Assembly (NCBI GenBank): GCA_964348185.1
Contig: CAYGBW010000184.1
Span: forward strand, 1 to 10,342
Length of the DNA stretch: 10,342 nucleotides
Source: CAYGBW01 sp964348185
GTDB lineage: Bacteria; Desulfobacterota; BSN033; WVXP01
Direction of reading: 5' to 3'
This document shows positions 1-6,980 of the stretch, piece by piece; the first letter of the stretch is position 1; every line of letters begins with the position of its first letter. A program made the translations under genes and the position numbers. The notes under the pieces are model-generated. The model ran no database searches. It worked only from the letters and a program-made list of their open reading frames with translations, and was not told the origin of the DNA.

Positions 1-132
1 CTCGAGCTCCCGGGGCTCTGGAACGGGGCTATGGCCCATTGGATTACGATCTTCGTGGAAGTCCCCCTCATCACGTTCAATCCGGTCAAGACCATAAACG
101 ACTTGCTCCGAGCGGAGCACCAAACTCAATGA
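1..132 (+). CDS. C-terminal end of a DUF4301-like protein (partial)
   Basis: Frame 1 is open from the first base to a TGA at 130-132 and encodes 43 residues, so only the tail of this gene is present. The tail includes LWNGAMAHW and, further on, a VEVPLITFNPVKTINDLL stretch ending in RAEHQTQ. From memory this resembles the conserved C-terminus of DUF4301 proteins, a family of unknown function with a nucleotidyltransferase-like N-terminus. The match is by eye and covers only the tail, so the family name is tentative. That this is real coding sequence is more secure: it has protein-like composition, no internal stop and a clean end. It converges with the acyl-CoA synthetase gene that ends at 428. 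Confidence 0.6.
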   Translation, partial: LELPGLWNGAMAHWITIFVEVPLITFNPVKTINDLLRAEHQTQ

Positions 133-427
133 ATTAAGAAATAGCTTTTCTCAGATTTCGCAGTATGGAAGGGGGGGGAAATTCCAGCGGCCAGAGGTTT
201 CCCTTTGCCCCGGGTCCAAGCCCAAGAGGTGTCCCTGGTGTAGAGGCAGGATCTGGGGTCATGGTTTTGTTGGTGCGTACTTTGATGGGTTCGATGAGGC
301 TGTTTGGCTTCGGAGGTACCGTTGTCGGGACTGTGGGAGGGTTTTGCGACTGCGGCCCAAGGGGTACTGGAGTCGTTTTCTTGGAGGCGCTTATTAACGA
401 AGCCGCGGGTTTCGTGAATCATGCAGG
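133..427. other. Intergenic gap between convergent genes, no convincing gene
   Basis: This 295-bp stretch separates two convergent genes. Open frames exist on both strands but none has a ribosome binding site or a recognisable motif. One minus-strand frame is proline/threonine-rich but starts directly after a stop and lacks a start codon until its middle. The + strand is G-rich, including a run of eight G at about 171-178. The only structure I see is a hairpin at 397-415 near the stop of the ligase gene. Confidence 0.6.
397..415 (-). terminator. Hairpin just downstream of the acyl-CoA synthetase stop
   Basis: ACGAAGCC and GGTTTCGT flank a 3-nt GCG loop. The stem has 8 pairs on the + strand with one G-U pair. 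On the minus strand, the direction in which the ligase is transcribed, that pair becomes an A-C mismatch. It lies 12 bases beyond the ligase stop and is followed in the minus direction by TTAATAAG rather than a true U-tract. It could be a weak or non-canonical terminator; the evidence is limited to position and pairing. Confidence 0.25.
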
Positions 428-1984
428 CTAGTGCACCTTTTTGTCGTATCCTTCCCAGTAGCGGTCTCGGATGTTCTTTTTGTGAATCTTGCCTGAACCC
501 GTCCGGGGAAGGGAATCGACGAAGTCCACGGACTTCGGGCTCTTGAACCGGGCCAGGTTTTGCCTGCAGAACTCGATGATCTCCTGCCCCGAGGCCCTGT
601 GCCCCTGTTTCAAGACCACCACCGCTTTGACCGCTTCCCCCCATCTCTCGTCGGGAACCCCGATGACCGCGGCCTCGAGAACCGCGGGATGCTCGTAAAG
701 CACGTGCTCCACCTCTGTGGAGTAGACATTCTCTCCCCCGGTGAGGATCACGTCCTTTTTCCGATCCACAATGGTGAGGTAGCCCTCCCCATCGATGACA
801 GCCATGTCTCCTGTATACAGCCAGCCATCGCGAATCGCCTTGGCCGTCTCTTCGGGGAGTTTCCAATACCCCCGGGTGACGATCTCTCCCCTGGCAACGA
901 TCTCTCCCACCTCCTGATCGTCGGGATTTACCTCTGTGCCGTCTTCTCTGACCACTTTTAACTCCACGCCGATAAACTCCCGTCCCGTTTTCGATTTGTA
1001 CTTCAACCGTTCCTCGTAGGGGAGTTTCTTCAGGTGTTCTTTCAGAATCGACAGGGTCAGGTAGGGGCTCGTCTCGGTCATGCCATAGGTCTGGATGTAG
1101 TCACACCTGAATGTCTCCACAATCCTCCGAACCACCTCCGGCGCAATCGGGGCGCCGCCACTCAACAGGACCCTCAGGCTGCTGCAGTCATAGCGGTCCG
1201 CACCGGGCTCGTTGATCAGCAGATTGAGCATGGTCGGGATCATGTTGGTGAGGGTCACCCTTTCCCGTTCAATGGTCTCAAGAACCTTTTTGGATTCAAA
1301 ATGGGGAACCATCACGTGGGTTCCCCCGACCCACGTGATCGCCCACGTGGCCCACGCATCGGCCAGGTGGAACATGGGAGCCACGTGAACCCAGACATCG
1401 CTGTCCGTGAGATGGAGCTCTGCGATCGTTCCCAGAGCGTGGCTGGCCACATTCCCATGGCTGAGCATCACCCCCTTGGGTCGTCCTGTGGTTCCACTGG
1501 TATAATAGATCTGGGCCAGGGCACCTCCATCCATCGAAACCGGGGGCGCTGGCTCTCCCGAAGATTTTGAAAGAAACCTCTCGTACAATCCCCCTTTTCC
1601 ACTGAAAAGGACCTCTAACAGGCCTTTTCCAGCCCTTCGAACCTCTTGCACAATTGGCTTGAACTCCGGTGAAGCAATGAGAAGTTGGCTCTCAGAGTCC
1701 TCCAGGATAAAAGCGATCTCCCGGGGGGAGAGACGGTAGTTGATGGGTACCAGGGCGGCTCCGACAATAGCAGCACCGTAGTATGCCTCCATGAAGACAT
1801 GGCAGTTTGGGTGAAGGATGGCCACCTTTCCATCCTGACCGACACCCAGACCCCTCAGACCATTGGCCAATCGATAGACCCGATCCGTAAACGCGCCATA
1901 GGTGAATCGGTCCCCTTCACAGACAATCGCCTCTTTCTGGGAAAAGAACCGGGCAGCCTTGGACAAAGGCTCTCTCAAGAGCAT
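428..1984 (-). CDS. AMP-dependent acyl-CoA synthetase (fatty-acid/carboxylate--CoA ligase)
   Basis: A 518-residue member of the ANL adenylating superfamily, which activates a carboxylic acid with ATP to an acyl-adenylate and transfers it to CoA. Seen motifs, in order: the P-loop YTSGTTGRPKG (161-171), YGMTET (300-305), TGD (391-393) with the ATP-ribose aspartate, the hinge DRKKD (407-411), GGENVYSTEVE (416-426) and the C-terminal catalytic lysine in RTGSGKI (K499). Length and motif order are complete for the family. I chose the ATG at 1984 because CCGGAGG lies 6 bases upstream of it; an ATG at 2008 in the same frame lacks such a site. The sequence fits the medium/long-chain acyl-CoA synthetase branch, but the acid substrate cannot be read from motifs. 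There are no membrane segments, so it is probably cytosolic. It lies downstream of the aminotransferase and AOR genes on the same strand, with large gaps between them. Confidence 0.93.
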   Translation of the reverse strand: MLLREPLSKAARFFSQKEAIVCEGDRFTYGAFTDRVYRLANGLRGLGVGQDGKVAILHPNCHVFMEAYYGAAIVGAALVPINYRLSPREIAFILEDSESQLLIASPEFKPIVQEVRRAGKGLLEVLFSGKGGLYERFLSKSSGEPAPPVSMDGGALAQIYYTSGTTGRPKGVMLSHGNVASHALGTIAELHLTDSDVWVHVAPMFHLADAWATWAITWVGGTHVMVPHFESKKVLETIERERVTLTNMIPTMLNLLINEPGADRYDCSSLRVLLSGGAPIAPEVVRRIVETFRCDYIQTYGMTETSPYLTLSILKEHLKKLPYEERLKYKSKTGREFIGVELKVVREDGTEVNPDDQEVGEIVARGEIVTRGYWKLPEETAKAIRDGWLYTGDMAVIDGEGYLTIVDRKKDVILTGGENVYSTEVEHVLYEHPAVLEAAVIGVPDERWGEAVKAVVVLKQGHRASGQEIIEFCRQNLARFKSPKSVDFVDSLPRTGSGKIHKKNIRDRYWEGYDKKVH

Positions 1985-2122
1985 GCAAAACCTCCGGCAG
2001 TGAATCAATACCTTAAACCTTCAACTAACCTGGTGATCCAAATTCTGCTATACGGGATTACGGAGTGATTCGAACAGTCCGAAAATTGCCCTCTCCCGCC
2101 CTCCGGCTAAATCGCTCGAGTG

Positions 2123-2181
2123 CGCAGAGGTCTCAGAGATAAACCATTTGTCTGATTTTTTGAGAGGAAAAATCAGACAAA
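2123..2181 (+). repeat. Repeat unit A: CAGAG box plus 14-bp hairpin with TGAGAGG loop
   Basis: CGCAGAGG (2123-2130) and CAGAGA (2134-2139) are followed 7 bases later by a perfect 14-bp inverted repeat, TTTGTCTGATTTTT (2147-2160) and AAAAATCAGACAAA (2168-2181), enclosing the 7-nt loop TGAGAGG. The same layout, with the same loop, occurs on the opposite strand at 2293-2345. CGCAGAG-type intergenic repeats are common in environmental bacterial genomes, so the box may belong to a known repeat class. No T-tract follows the stem in either direction, so a plain intrinsic terminator is not the best explanation. Confidence 0.85.
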
Positions 2182-2228
2182 AGTCTCCGCCCCTTCAGTG
2201 GCATTTGGAACCTGAGTTCGGTCAGCAT

Positions 2229-2262
2229 TGTTCACCAGCATAGGCATTTGTGCCAGTGAACA
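2229..2262. repeat. Central bipartite hairpin between repeat units A and B
   Basis: TGTTCAC (2229-2235) pairs perfectly with GTGAACA (2256-2262). Inside that outer stem, GGCA (2243-2246) pairs with TGCC (2251-2254) around a TTTG loop. The hairpin lies almost at the midpoint of the two flanking units, so the 223-bp element is roughly symmetrical. Its function is unknown. Confidence 0.6.
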
Positions 2263-2292
2263 TGTCCCGCGACAGTCCTCCCGGAGCAGGAT

Positions 2293-2345
2293 TTGAGCTG
2301 AATCCTCCTCTCAAGGATTCAGCTCAAGAGCTCTCTGCCTCTGCG
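2293..2345 (-). repeat. Repeat unit B: inverted, diverged copy of unit A
   Basis: Read on the minus strand, CGCAGAGG then CAGAGA (2345-2332) is followed 4 bases later by a perfect 14-bp hairpin, TTGAGCTGAATCCT / AGGATTCAGCTCAA, around the loop TGAGAGG. The loop is identical to that of unit A and the stem has the same length. Stem positions that differ from unit A are changed on both sides so that pairing is kept, for example TT/AA versus CC/GG next to the loop. The unit ends 46 bases before the aminotransferase stop and faces unit A. Confidence 0.85.
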
Positions 2346-2390
2346 GGCTCTGTGAGAGATAGAAACAGATTCTGGATGAATCCCAGCCTT

Positions 2391-3689
2391 TCAGCAGATT
2401 TCTCCGAGCGATTCCTCCAGGATGGAGAGTCCCCGGTCGAGTTGGGCATCGGTGATCACCAGAGGCATCAGGAGGCGCATGACGTTTCCATGGGTTCCCG
2501 CCGAAATCGTGATGACTCCCTTCTCATAGCATTTTTTCACCCATCGGGCAGTCTCATCTTTGGCAGGTTCCCGGGTCGCTCGGTCCTTGACAAGCTCCAT
2601 GGCCACCATGGCCCCCACCCCTCGAACCTCTCCGATGATCTCGTAATCCTCCTGCATCTTCCTGAACCGATCCATCACCGTCTTGCCTATCACCTCGGCG
2701 CGGTCGAGGAGATTCTCCTTCTCTATCGTGTCGATTACGGCCAGAGCCGCCCGGCAGGCCACCGGGTTGCCCCCGAAAGTCCCCCCAAGACCCCCCACAT
2801 GAGGCGCATCCATAATCTCCGTCTTTCCTGTGATCCCACTCAGGGGAAGTCCTCCGGCAAGGGATTTGGCCGTGGTGATGAGGTCTGGTTCCACCCCGAA
2901 ATGCTCGATGGCAAACATCTTGGCCGTGCGGCCAAACCCTGTCTGAACCTCGTCGTCAATATAGAGGATTCCATTCTCCTCACAGATCTGCTTGATCTTT
3001 CTGTGCCAGCCCGCCGGGGGTACCACAAACCCCCCTTCCCCAAGCACGGGCTCTGCCAGGACCGCTGCCACATTTTCCGCTGCTACGTGGGTGTGGAAGA
3101 CCTCTCTGAGATAGTCGGCACATCGAAGCTCACAACCGGGATACTCGAGGCCAAAAGCACACCGGTAACAGTAGGCATAGGGAATTCGATAGACCTCGGG
3201 TGCCTGGGGACCGAATCCGAATTTGTACGGCTTGACCTTGCTCGTCAGAGTCATGGCAAGGAGGGTGCGGCCGTGAAAGGCGTCTTCAAAGGCGATAATG
3301 GCCGGTCGTCCTGTGGCGTAGCGCGCTATCTTGACGGCATTCTCCACGCCCTCGGCGCCGCTGTTCACAAACATCGTCTTTTTGGGGAACTGACCCGGCG
3401 TGATCTGGTTCATCTTCCGGGCAAGCTCCACATAGGGCTCATACATAACCACGTGGAAACAGGTGTGGATGAACCTCTCAACCTGATCCTTGATGGCCTC
3501 CACCACCGGCCTGGCACCGTGACCAACGTTCATGACCGCGATCCCTCCCGCAAAGTCGATGAACTCCCGGCCTTCTACATCCCTGATGATCGCCCCCGTG
3601 GCCTCAGCCGCAAAAAAAGGCGTGACATTGAAAGGCCCCCGTGGAACGTTCTCCTCTCGCGCCTTCAACAGATCTTCGGTCTTCGACAT
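2391..3689 (-). CDS. Class III (omega-amino) PLP aminotransferase, GabT-like
   Basis: A 432-residue fold-type I, class III aminotransferase, a PLP enzyme moving an amino group from an omega-amine or GABA/ornithine-type donor to a 2-oxo acid. Motifs seen: SGAEGVENAVK (110-120) for phosphate binding, AFHGRT (137-142), IDDEVQTGFGR (244-254) with the PLP N1 aspartate D246, the Schiff-base lysine K275 in TTAKSLAGG, and TFGGNPVACRAAL (304-316). The ATG at 3689 is preceded by GGGAGG with 8-base spacing; a longer frame to 3764 would add 25 poorly conserved residues without a better site. Four cysteines (C174, C177, C186, C190) form CxxC-x8-CxxxC, a feature I recall from one GabT-like subgroup but not from E. 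coli GabT. The substrate is not settled: 4-aminobutyrate is the usual label, while ornithine, a diamine or an archaeal-type amino-acid racemase activity are alternatives. Confidence 0.9.
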   Translation of the reverse strand: MSKTEDLLKAREENVPRGPFNVTPFFAAEATGAIIRDVEGREFIDFAGGIAVMNVGHGARPVVEAIKDQVERFIHTCFHVVMYEPYVELARKMNQITPGQFPKKTMFVNSGAEGVENAVKIARYATGRPAIIAFEDAFHGRTLLAMTLTSKVKPYKFGFGPQAPEVYRIPYAYCYRCAFGLEYPGCELRCADYLREVFHTHVAAENVAAVLAEPVLGEGGFVVPPAGWHRKIKQICEENGILYIDDEVQTGFGRTAKMFAIEHFGVEPDLITTAKSLAGGLPLSGITGKTEIMDAPHVGGLGGTFGGNPVACRAALAVIDTIEKENLLDRAEVIGKTVMDRFRKMQEDYEIIGEVRGVGAMVAMELVKDRATREPAKDETARWVKKCYEKGVITISAGTHGNVMRLLMPLVITDAQLDRGLSILEESLGEIC

Positions 3690-4013
3690 GGATTCATCCT
3701 CCCATAATTCACTAAGCACAGGCTTATCTTCCTTAAGAAACGCAAAAGAGACCTCTCCCTTCACCCTCCATGGTTTGATAAATTCGAAATCCGAATATCT
3801 AAATCCGAAACAAAATCTAATATCAAATGACCCCAGTCAAACAAGCTGGGCATTTCACGGGGCACGCAGAAAATCGATGGGGAGTTTGGAGCCTTTGTCC
3901 CGCGAAGTGCGGGATTGAAATTGTTTCGTATTTCGGATTGGATGCTTAGGATTTGTGATCATTCGTCGGCTCCCAGCCGGAACAAAACGCCATCACCTTT
4001 CAGCGATAGCCAT
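3690..4013. repeat. Intergenic inverted-arm repeat of the TTCGAAATCCGAA type
   Basis: No gene is apparent in this 324-bp gap. Two AT-rich arms face each other. The left (about 3780-3830) carries AATCCGAAA (3802-3810) and CGAAACAA (3806-3813); the right (about 3915-3960) carries their reverse complements TTTCGGATT (3931-3939) and TTGTTTCG (3921-3928). Between the arms are two small hairpins: CCCAG/CTGGG (3832-3850) and a 6-bp TCCCGC/GCGGGA stem with a GAAGT loop (3898-3914). This resembles a TTCGAAAT/CCGAAAC repeat I recall from many environmental bacterial genomes, here degenerate and with no gene inside. The aminotransferase ribosome binding site is at 3698-3703. Confidence 0.65.
3967..3979 (-). 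terminator. Small hairpin downstream of the AOR stop
   Basis: CGGCT and AGCCG pair around a 3-base CCC (GGG on the minus strand), 35 bases beyond the AOR stop codon. The stem is only 5 bp and no U-tract follows in the minus direction, so termination is uncertain. Confidence 0.2.
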
Positions 4014-5774
4014 TTATTCTATGGTAACTGGGGGCACCCCCTTCTCGTCCCAGCCTTTCAGTTCGTAGTATTCCCGGAGAAGTCGATCGAAATCCTCCTT
4101 TTTGAGGATCTTTCCCTCCTCAATCGGTTCCTCGAAAAACCGTCTTGGAAGCATGTCGTCCTCTTGGGTCAACCCCTCCCGGATATTGAAAGTCCGGGTC
4201 TCGTTGGAGATGTTTCCGGCGATCTTCCGAAGGTCTGCCTCCCCGAGTTCCATCCCGGTGGTCGCCTCGATGACCCGACACAAGTCGTCCCAGAGATAGA
4301 GATCTCGATAGAACCGGCAAAAGATCATGGCATCGAAGATGTTGAGGCGATCTTCATAGTCCACGAATATCCTCGCCTTCCCCTCCATCTGGTCTGGAGG
4401 GCTGATTCCGGCTAGCTCCGGCTTGTAGAAAGTGGTACGGAGATGGCACGCCCCACGGTCCGATGTGGCAAAGGCGAGTCCCATGCCCTTGAGAGATCGC
4501 GGATCATACCCGGCGGGTTCCATTCCCTTGACATGAATCGCCAAATCCTCTAGCCCCCACTCCCTGCTTGCAAACCGGATTCCCTCAGCCAGGACTCCGC
4601 CGGTCCCTTCGCGCTTGACAATCTGGTGGAGGAGTCGGGCGATGCCGTCTACATCCCCATAATCGAGCTTTTCTCCAACCTTCCCTCTCCGAGAAGCCTC
4701 GATCGTAAAGGCGGCCAGGTTACCCGCCGTGATCGTGTCCATGCCGAGGTTGTCGCAGATATCGTTGAGAAAGGCGATCTCCTCGATCCGATCGATCATA
4801 CAGAGCCCCCCAAAGGCATAGATCGTCTCGTATTCAGGGCCTTCTATTTTCAGGCCCTCATGGCGGCCCTCCTGGACCACCGATAGCTTCCCACAGGCCA
4901 TAAAGCATTTGTGGCACGCCCGCGGCTTGGTTCTGAGTTTCTTGTTCATCGCCTCAGCACTGATCTTCTCCCAGTGTTCATACCGTCCCTGTGCCCAGTA
5001 CCGAGTGGGAAAGGAGGCCACAGTGGTCAACAGGGCCACCATCATTGGGGTTCCTAGATTCTTGTAGGCCGCAACGCCCGGATTGTCCTTGGCCTTGGCC
5101 ACGGTTTCTCTGCGAAAATCCTCTACGAGATCCTCGCTGGCTACTTCTCTTTTTGCCTTGCCGTGAAAAACGATGGCCTTCACCCCTTTCGATCCCATGA
5201 CCGCCCCAACCCCTGTCCGTCCTGCAGACCGCCAGTAGTCGTTCTCGATAACCGCAAAGGAGACTCGGTTTTCCCCTGCCGGTCCAATGACAACAGCCTT
5301 GGCTCCTTGAACACCCACGGCCTTCACCACGGCATCCTCGGTCTCATAGGTTCCTCTGCCCCAGAGACTGCTGGCATCGTGAAAGGTGAGAAACGTGTCG
5401 GTGATTTCCAAATAGACAGGACTGGGGCTCTTCCCCTGGAGAATGATGGCATCATACCCTGCCCTGCTCATCGGTTCTGCGGTCTTTCCACCGGAGTAGG
5501 ATTCCGAATAAAACCCCGTTTGAGGCGACTTGGTAAAGACACCGTAACGACTGGAACCCGGAACGGGGGTGTCCGTGGCCGATCCCAAAGCAAAAATCAG
5601 ATGATTCTCCCCGGAAAAAGGGTCCACCCCGGGGGGGTTGTTTTCGAGAAGGAGATGGGTGGCCAGCCCCTTCCCTCCCAGGTAGCGTTGGAATAGGGAA
5701 TCATCGATGGCTTCAACTTTATAGGTCTGGGTGGATAGGTCAATCCGAAGGACCTTTCCGAAGAATCCTCGCAT
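4014..5774 (-). CDS. aor: Aldehyde:ferredoxin oxidoreductase, tungsten-pterin type
   Basis: A 586-residue member of the AOR family, close to the roughly 600 residues of the archaeal enzymes. These enzymes oxidise aldehydes to carboxylic acids (or the reverse) with a tungsten-bispyranopterin and one [4Fe-4S] cluster, using ferredoxin. The N-terminal domain begins MRGFFGKVLRIDLS and contains YLGGKGLATHLL (31-42). The cluster ligands are visible as C287, C290 and C294 in ACHKCFMAC and, in the C-terminal region, C486 in IFCRF. Pterin-site elements include GRTGVGAVMGSKGVKA (185-200) and EGPEYETIYAFGGLC (311-325). The ATG at 5774 is chosen because GAGAGGAGG ends 4 bases upstream; an earlier in-frame ATG at 5819 lacks a site and adds 15 residues not typical of the family. 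Which AOR subfamily it belongs to (AOR, FOR, GOR or WOR-like) cannot be decided by eye. No pterin or tungstate-transport gene is adjacent. Confidence 0.93.
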   Translation of the reverse strand: MRGFFGKVLRIDLSTQTYKVEAIDDSLFQRYLGGKGLATHLLLENNPPGVDPFSGENHLIFALGSATDTPVPGSSRYGVFTKSPQTGFYSESYSGGKTAEPMSRAGYDAIILQGKSPSPVYLEITDTFLTFHDASSLWGRGTYETEDAVVKAVGVQGAKAVVIGPAGENRVSFAVIENDYWRSAGRTGVGAVMGSKGVKAIVFHGKAKREVASEDLVEDFRRETVAKAKDNPGVAAYKNLGTPMMVALLTTVASFPTRYWAQGRYEHWEKISAEAMNKKLRTKPRACHKCFMACGKLSVVQEGRHEGLKIEGPEYETIYAFGGLCMIDRIEEIAFLNDICDNLGMDTITAGNLAAFTIEASRRGKVGEKLDYGDVDGIARLLHQIVKREGTGGVLAEGIRFASREWGLEDLAIHVKGMEPAGYDPRSLKGMGLAFATSDRGACHLRTTFYKPELAGISPPDQMEGKARIFVDYEDRLNIFDAMIFCRFYRDLYLWDDLCRVIEATTGMELGEADLRKIAGNISNETRTFNIREGLTQEDDMLPRRFFEEPIEEGKILKKEDFDRLLREYYELKGWDEKGVPPVTIE

Positions 5775-6000
5775 CACGCCTCCTCTCTTCCTGCTCAAAG
5801 GGTCCGTGCCTCCTCGCACAGAGCGGAATCACTTTATCACAGGCCAGTGCGGTTTTCCAGGGGCAATCCGTTGCGATCCACAAAGTAACCGGTCCTGCAA
5901 GAATGACAGAACGAGAAGCTCAGTCAGGTGAAGAGAATTTACATCGACCGAGTATCTCTTTTTGTCCGTTTAGGATAATATGGGAGACTGAGAGGGCGGT
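5775..6000. promoter_or_regulatory. Divergent intergenic region between AOR and URO-D-like genes
   Basis: This 226-bp spacer must hold the starts of two divergent transcripts. On the + strand a GATAAT (5974-5979) could be a -10 element for the gene at 6001, but no good -35 lies 16-18 bases upstream and the leader would be very short. On the minus strand I find no hexamer pair worth naming. The AOR ribosome binding site (5779-5787) is the only confident signal. Confidence 0.4.
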
Positions 6001-6918
6001 ATGAAGTCGAAAGAGCGAGTATTCCTGGCGATCAACCATCGTGAGGCTGACCGGATTCCTACAGGTGAAATCACCATCGCCGATGAGGTTGTTCGGGCCT
6101 TTCTCGGGGTTGAAGGGGTCGGATTCTCGGAACGCGTGGAGGTTGTGAACCGTCTCGGGATAGATGCTGTGTGTGCGTCTCCAGAATGGCCGATGCAGCC
6201 ATCGTGTCTCCCCGACCCAGCAGAGGTCCGGTGGAAGGACCTCTACGCCTGGGCGACTCAAACAGACCGGTTCGTTTTTGCCGTGCTCGATGGCGTTTTC
6301 GGTTGGGGCATGAGGCTCATGGAGTTTGAGAAATTCCTGGCCGCATCCTTCAGGAAATCGCAGAATCTAATTGATCTGCTCCATGAGGTCGAAGGCTTCA
6401 ACATCACTTTAGCCAAACATGCGGTGATTGCAGGGGCAGATGGCATCCTGATCGCGGACGATATCGCCTATCGGCAAAGCACAACCGTGAGTCCCACTCT
6501 CCTGAGAGAACTCTTCTTCCCATCCCTGGCTCGCCAGGTCAACGGGATCGCTCCCTTGGAAGTCCCCGTTTTTTTCCACTCCGACGGCAATCTCAACGGA
6601 GTCATTGATGATCTCGTAGCCATCGGGTTTCAAGGGCTCCAGGGCATTGAATCAGAGGCCGGGATGGATCTGGCTCGCCTCAAAGCCGCCTATGGGGAGC
6701 GCGTCTGTCTGTGGGGAAACCTCGATCCCGGAGATCTCTTTATGGACCGAAACGCAGAAGACCTCCAAAAAAGCGTCCAGGATATCATCGAAGGGGCGAC
6801 CGGCGGCGGTGGGTTTATCTTCGGAACGAGTTCGGGCCTTGTCGGAGGGATGCGACCGGAAAACATCAACGTGGTCTACCAGGCAGTTCTTTCTCCCGTT
6901 CGATGTGAGAAAAGGTGA
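6001..6918 (+). CDS. Uroporphyrinogen decarboxylase-superfamily protein (not HemE)
   Basis: A 305-residue TIM-barrel protein of the URO-D superfamily, which includes HemE and cobamide-dependent methyltransferases such as MtaA/MtbA. The start MKSKERVFLAINHREADRIP is typical of the family, as are GADGILIADDIAY (145-157), PVFFHSDGN (189-197), LWGNLDP (237-243) and the closing GGMRPENIN (282-290). The HemE arginine-rich substrate motif is absent. Compared with MtaA/MtbA, the zinc ligands H-x-C and a late Cys appear as H193-S-D and GTSSG (275-279), so both expected cysteines are missing while the histidine is kept. It is therefore unlikely to be a standard zinc-thiolate methyltransferase; its substrate is unknown. 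A weak GAGGG lies 4 bases before the ATG. The gene is followed by the arginine decarboxylase, which has its own promoter. Confidence 0.85.
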   Translation: MKSKERVFLAINHREADRIPTGEITIADEVVRAFLGVEGVGFSERVEVVNRLGIDAVCASPEWPMQPSCLPDPAEVRWKDLYAWATQTDRFVFAVLDGVFGWGMRLMEFEKFLAASFRKSQNLIDLLHEVEGFNITLAKHAVIAGADGILIADDIAYRQSTTVSPTLLRELFFPSLARQVNGIAPLEVPVFFHSDGNLNGVIDDLVAIGFQGLQGIESEAGMDLARLKAAYGERVCLWGNLDPGDLFMDRNAEDLQKSVQDIIEGATGGGGFIFGTSSGLVGGMRPENINVVYQAVLSPVRCEKR

Positions 6919-6951
6919 CTTTCAAAGGCCCTCCCTTCCCCTCATTGCTCC

Positions 6952-6980
6952 TTGACAGGGACTGTCTGTATGCATAGTAT
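6952..6980 (+). promoter_or_regulatory. Sigma-70-type promoter for the polyamine genes
   Basis: TTGACA (6952-6957) and TAGTAT (6975-6980) are separated by exactly 17 bases, a consensus -35 and a 4-of-6 -10 (TAtaAT versus TAgtAT). Transcription would start near 6987 and give a leader of about 67 bases before the decarboxylase start at 7054. GACAG-GGA-CTGTC (6954-6966), a perfect 5-bp inverted repeat, overlaps the -35 box and could be an operator half-site pair, though it is short enough to arise by chance. Confidence 0.65.

Larger units (their letters stand above)
1985..2390. other. 406-bp intergenic region carrying a composite hairpin element
   Basis: No gene is evident here. The upstream end holds the ribosome binding site of the ligase (1991-1997). 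Most of the middle is occupied by two inverted, related repeat units (2123-2181 and 2293-2345) and a central hairpin (2229-2262), listed separately. The remaining bases, 2000-2120 and 2346-2390, show nothing I can name. A long + strand open frame crosses 2250-3707, but it lies antisense to the aminotransferase gene and has no protein-like motifs. Confidence 0.6.

Noticed and set aside
165..431. Open + strand frame of 88 codons, and an overlapping proline-rich minus-strand frame, in the gap after the first gene.
   Set aside because: Neither has a ribosome binding site, a known motif or a credible start. The composition follows the G-rich strand, so both are probably chance frames.
2147..2181. 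Perfect 14-bp hairpin as an intrinsic terminator of the aminotransferase transcript.
   Set aside because: No U-tract follows in either direction, and its twin with a conserved loop points to a repeat unit instead. Some termination activity cannot be excluded.
2250..3707. Long + strand open frame of 485 codons.
   Set aside because: It is antisense to the aminotransferase, has histidine/proline-rich shadow composition and no family motifs.
5971..5980. GATAATAT as a -10 promoter box for the URO-D-like gene.
   Set aside because: There is no -35 hexamer at 16-18 bases, and the predicted leader would be only about 15 bases.
5986..5994. A TGAGAGG string just before the URO-D-like start, matching the hairpin loop sequence.
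   Set aside because: No flanking inverted repeat or CAGAG box accompanies it, so it is likely a chance match that overlaps the ribosome binding site.
6001..6918. Heme biosynthesis uroporphyrinogen decarboxylase (HemE).
   Set aside because: The N-terminal arginine-containing substrate motif of HemE is missing and the protein is short.
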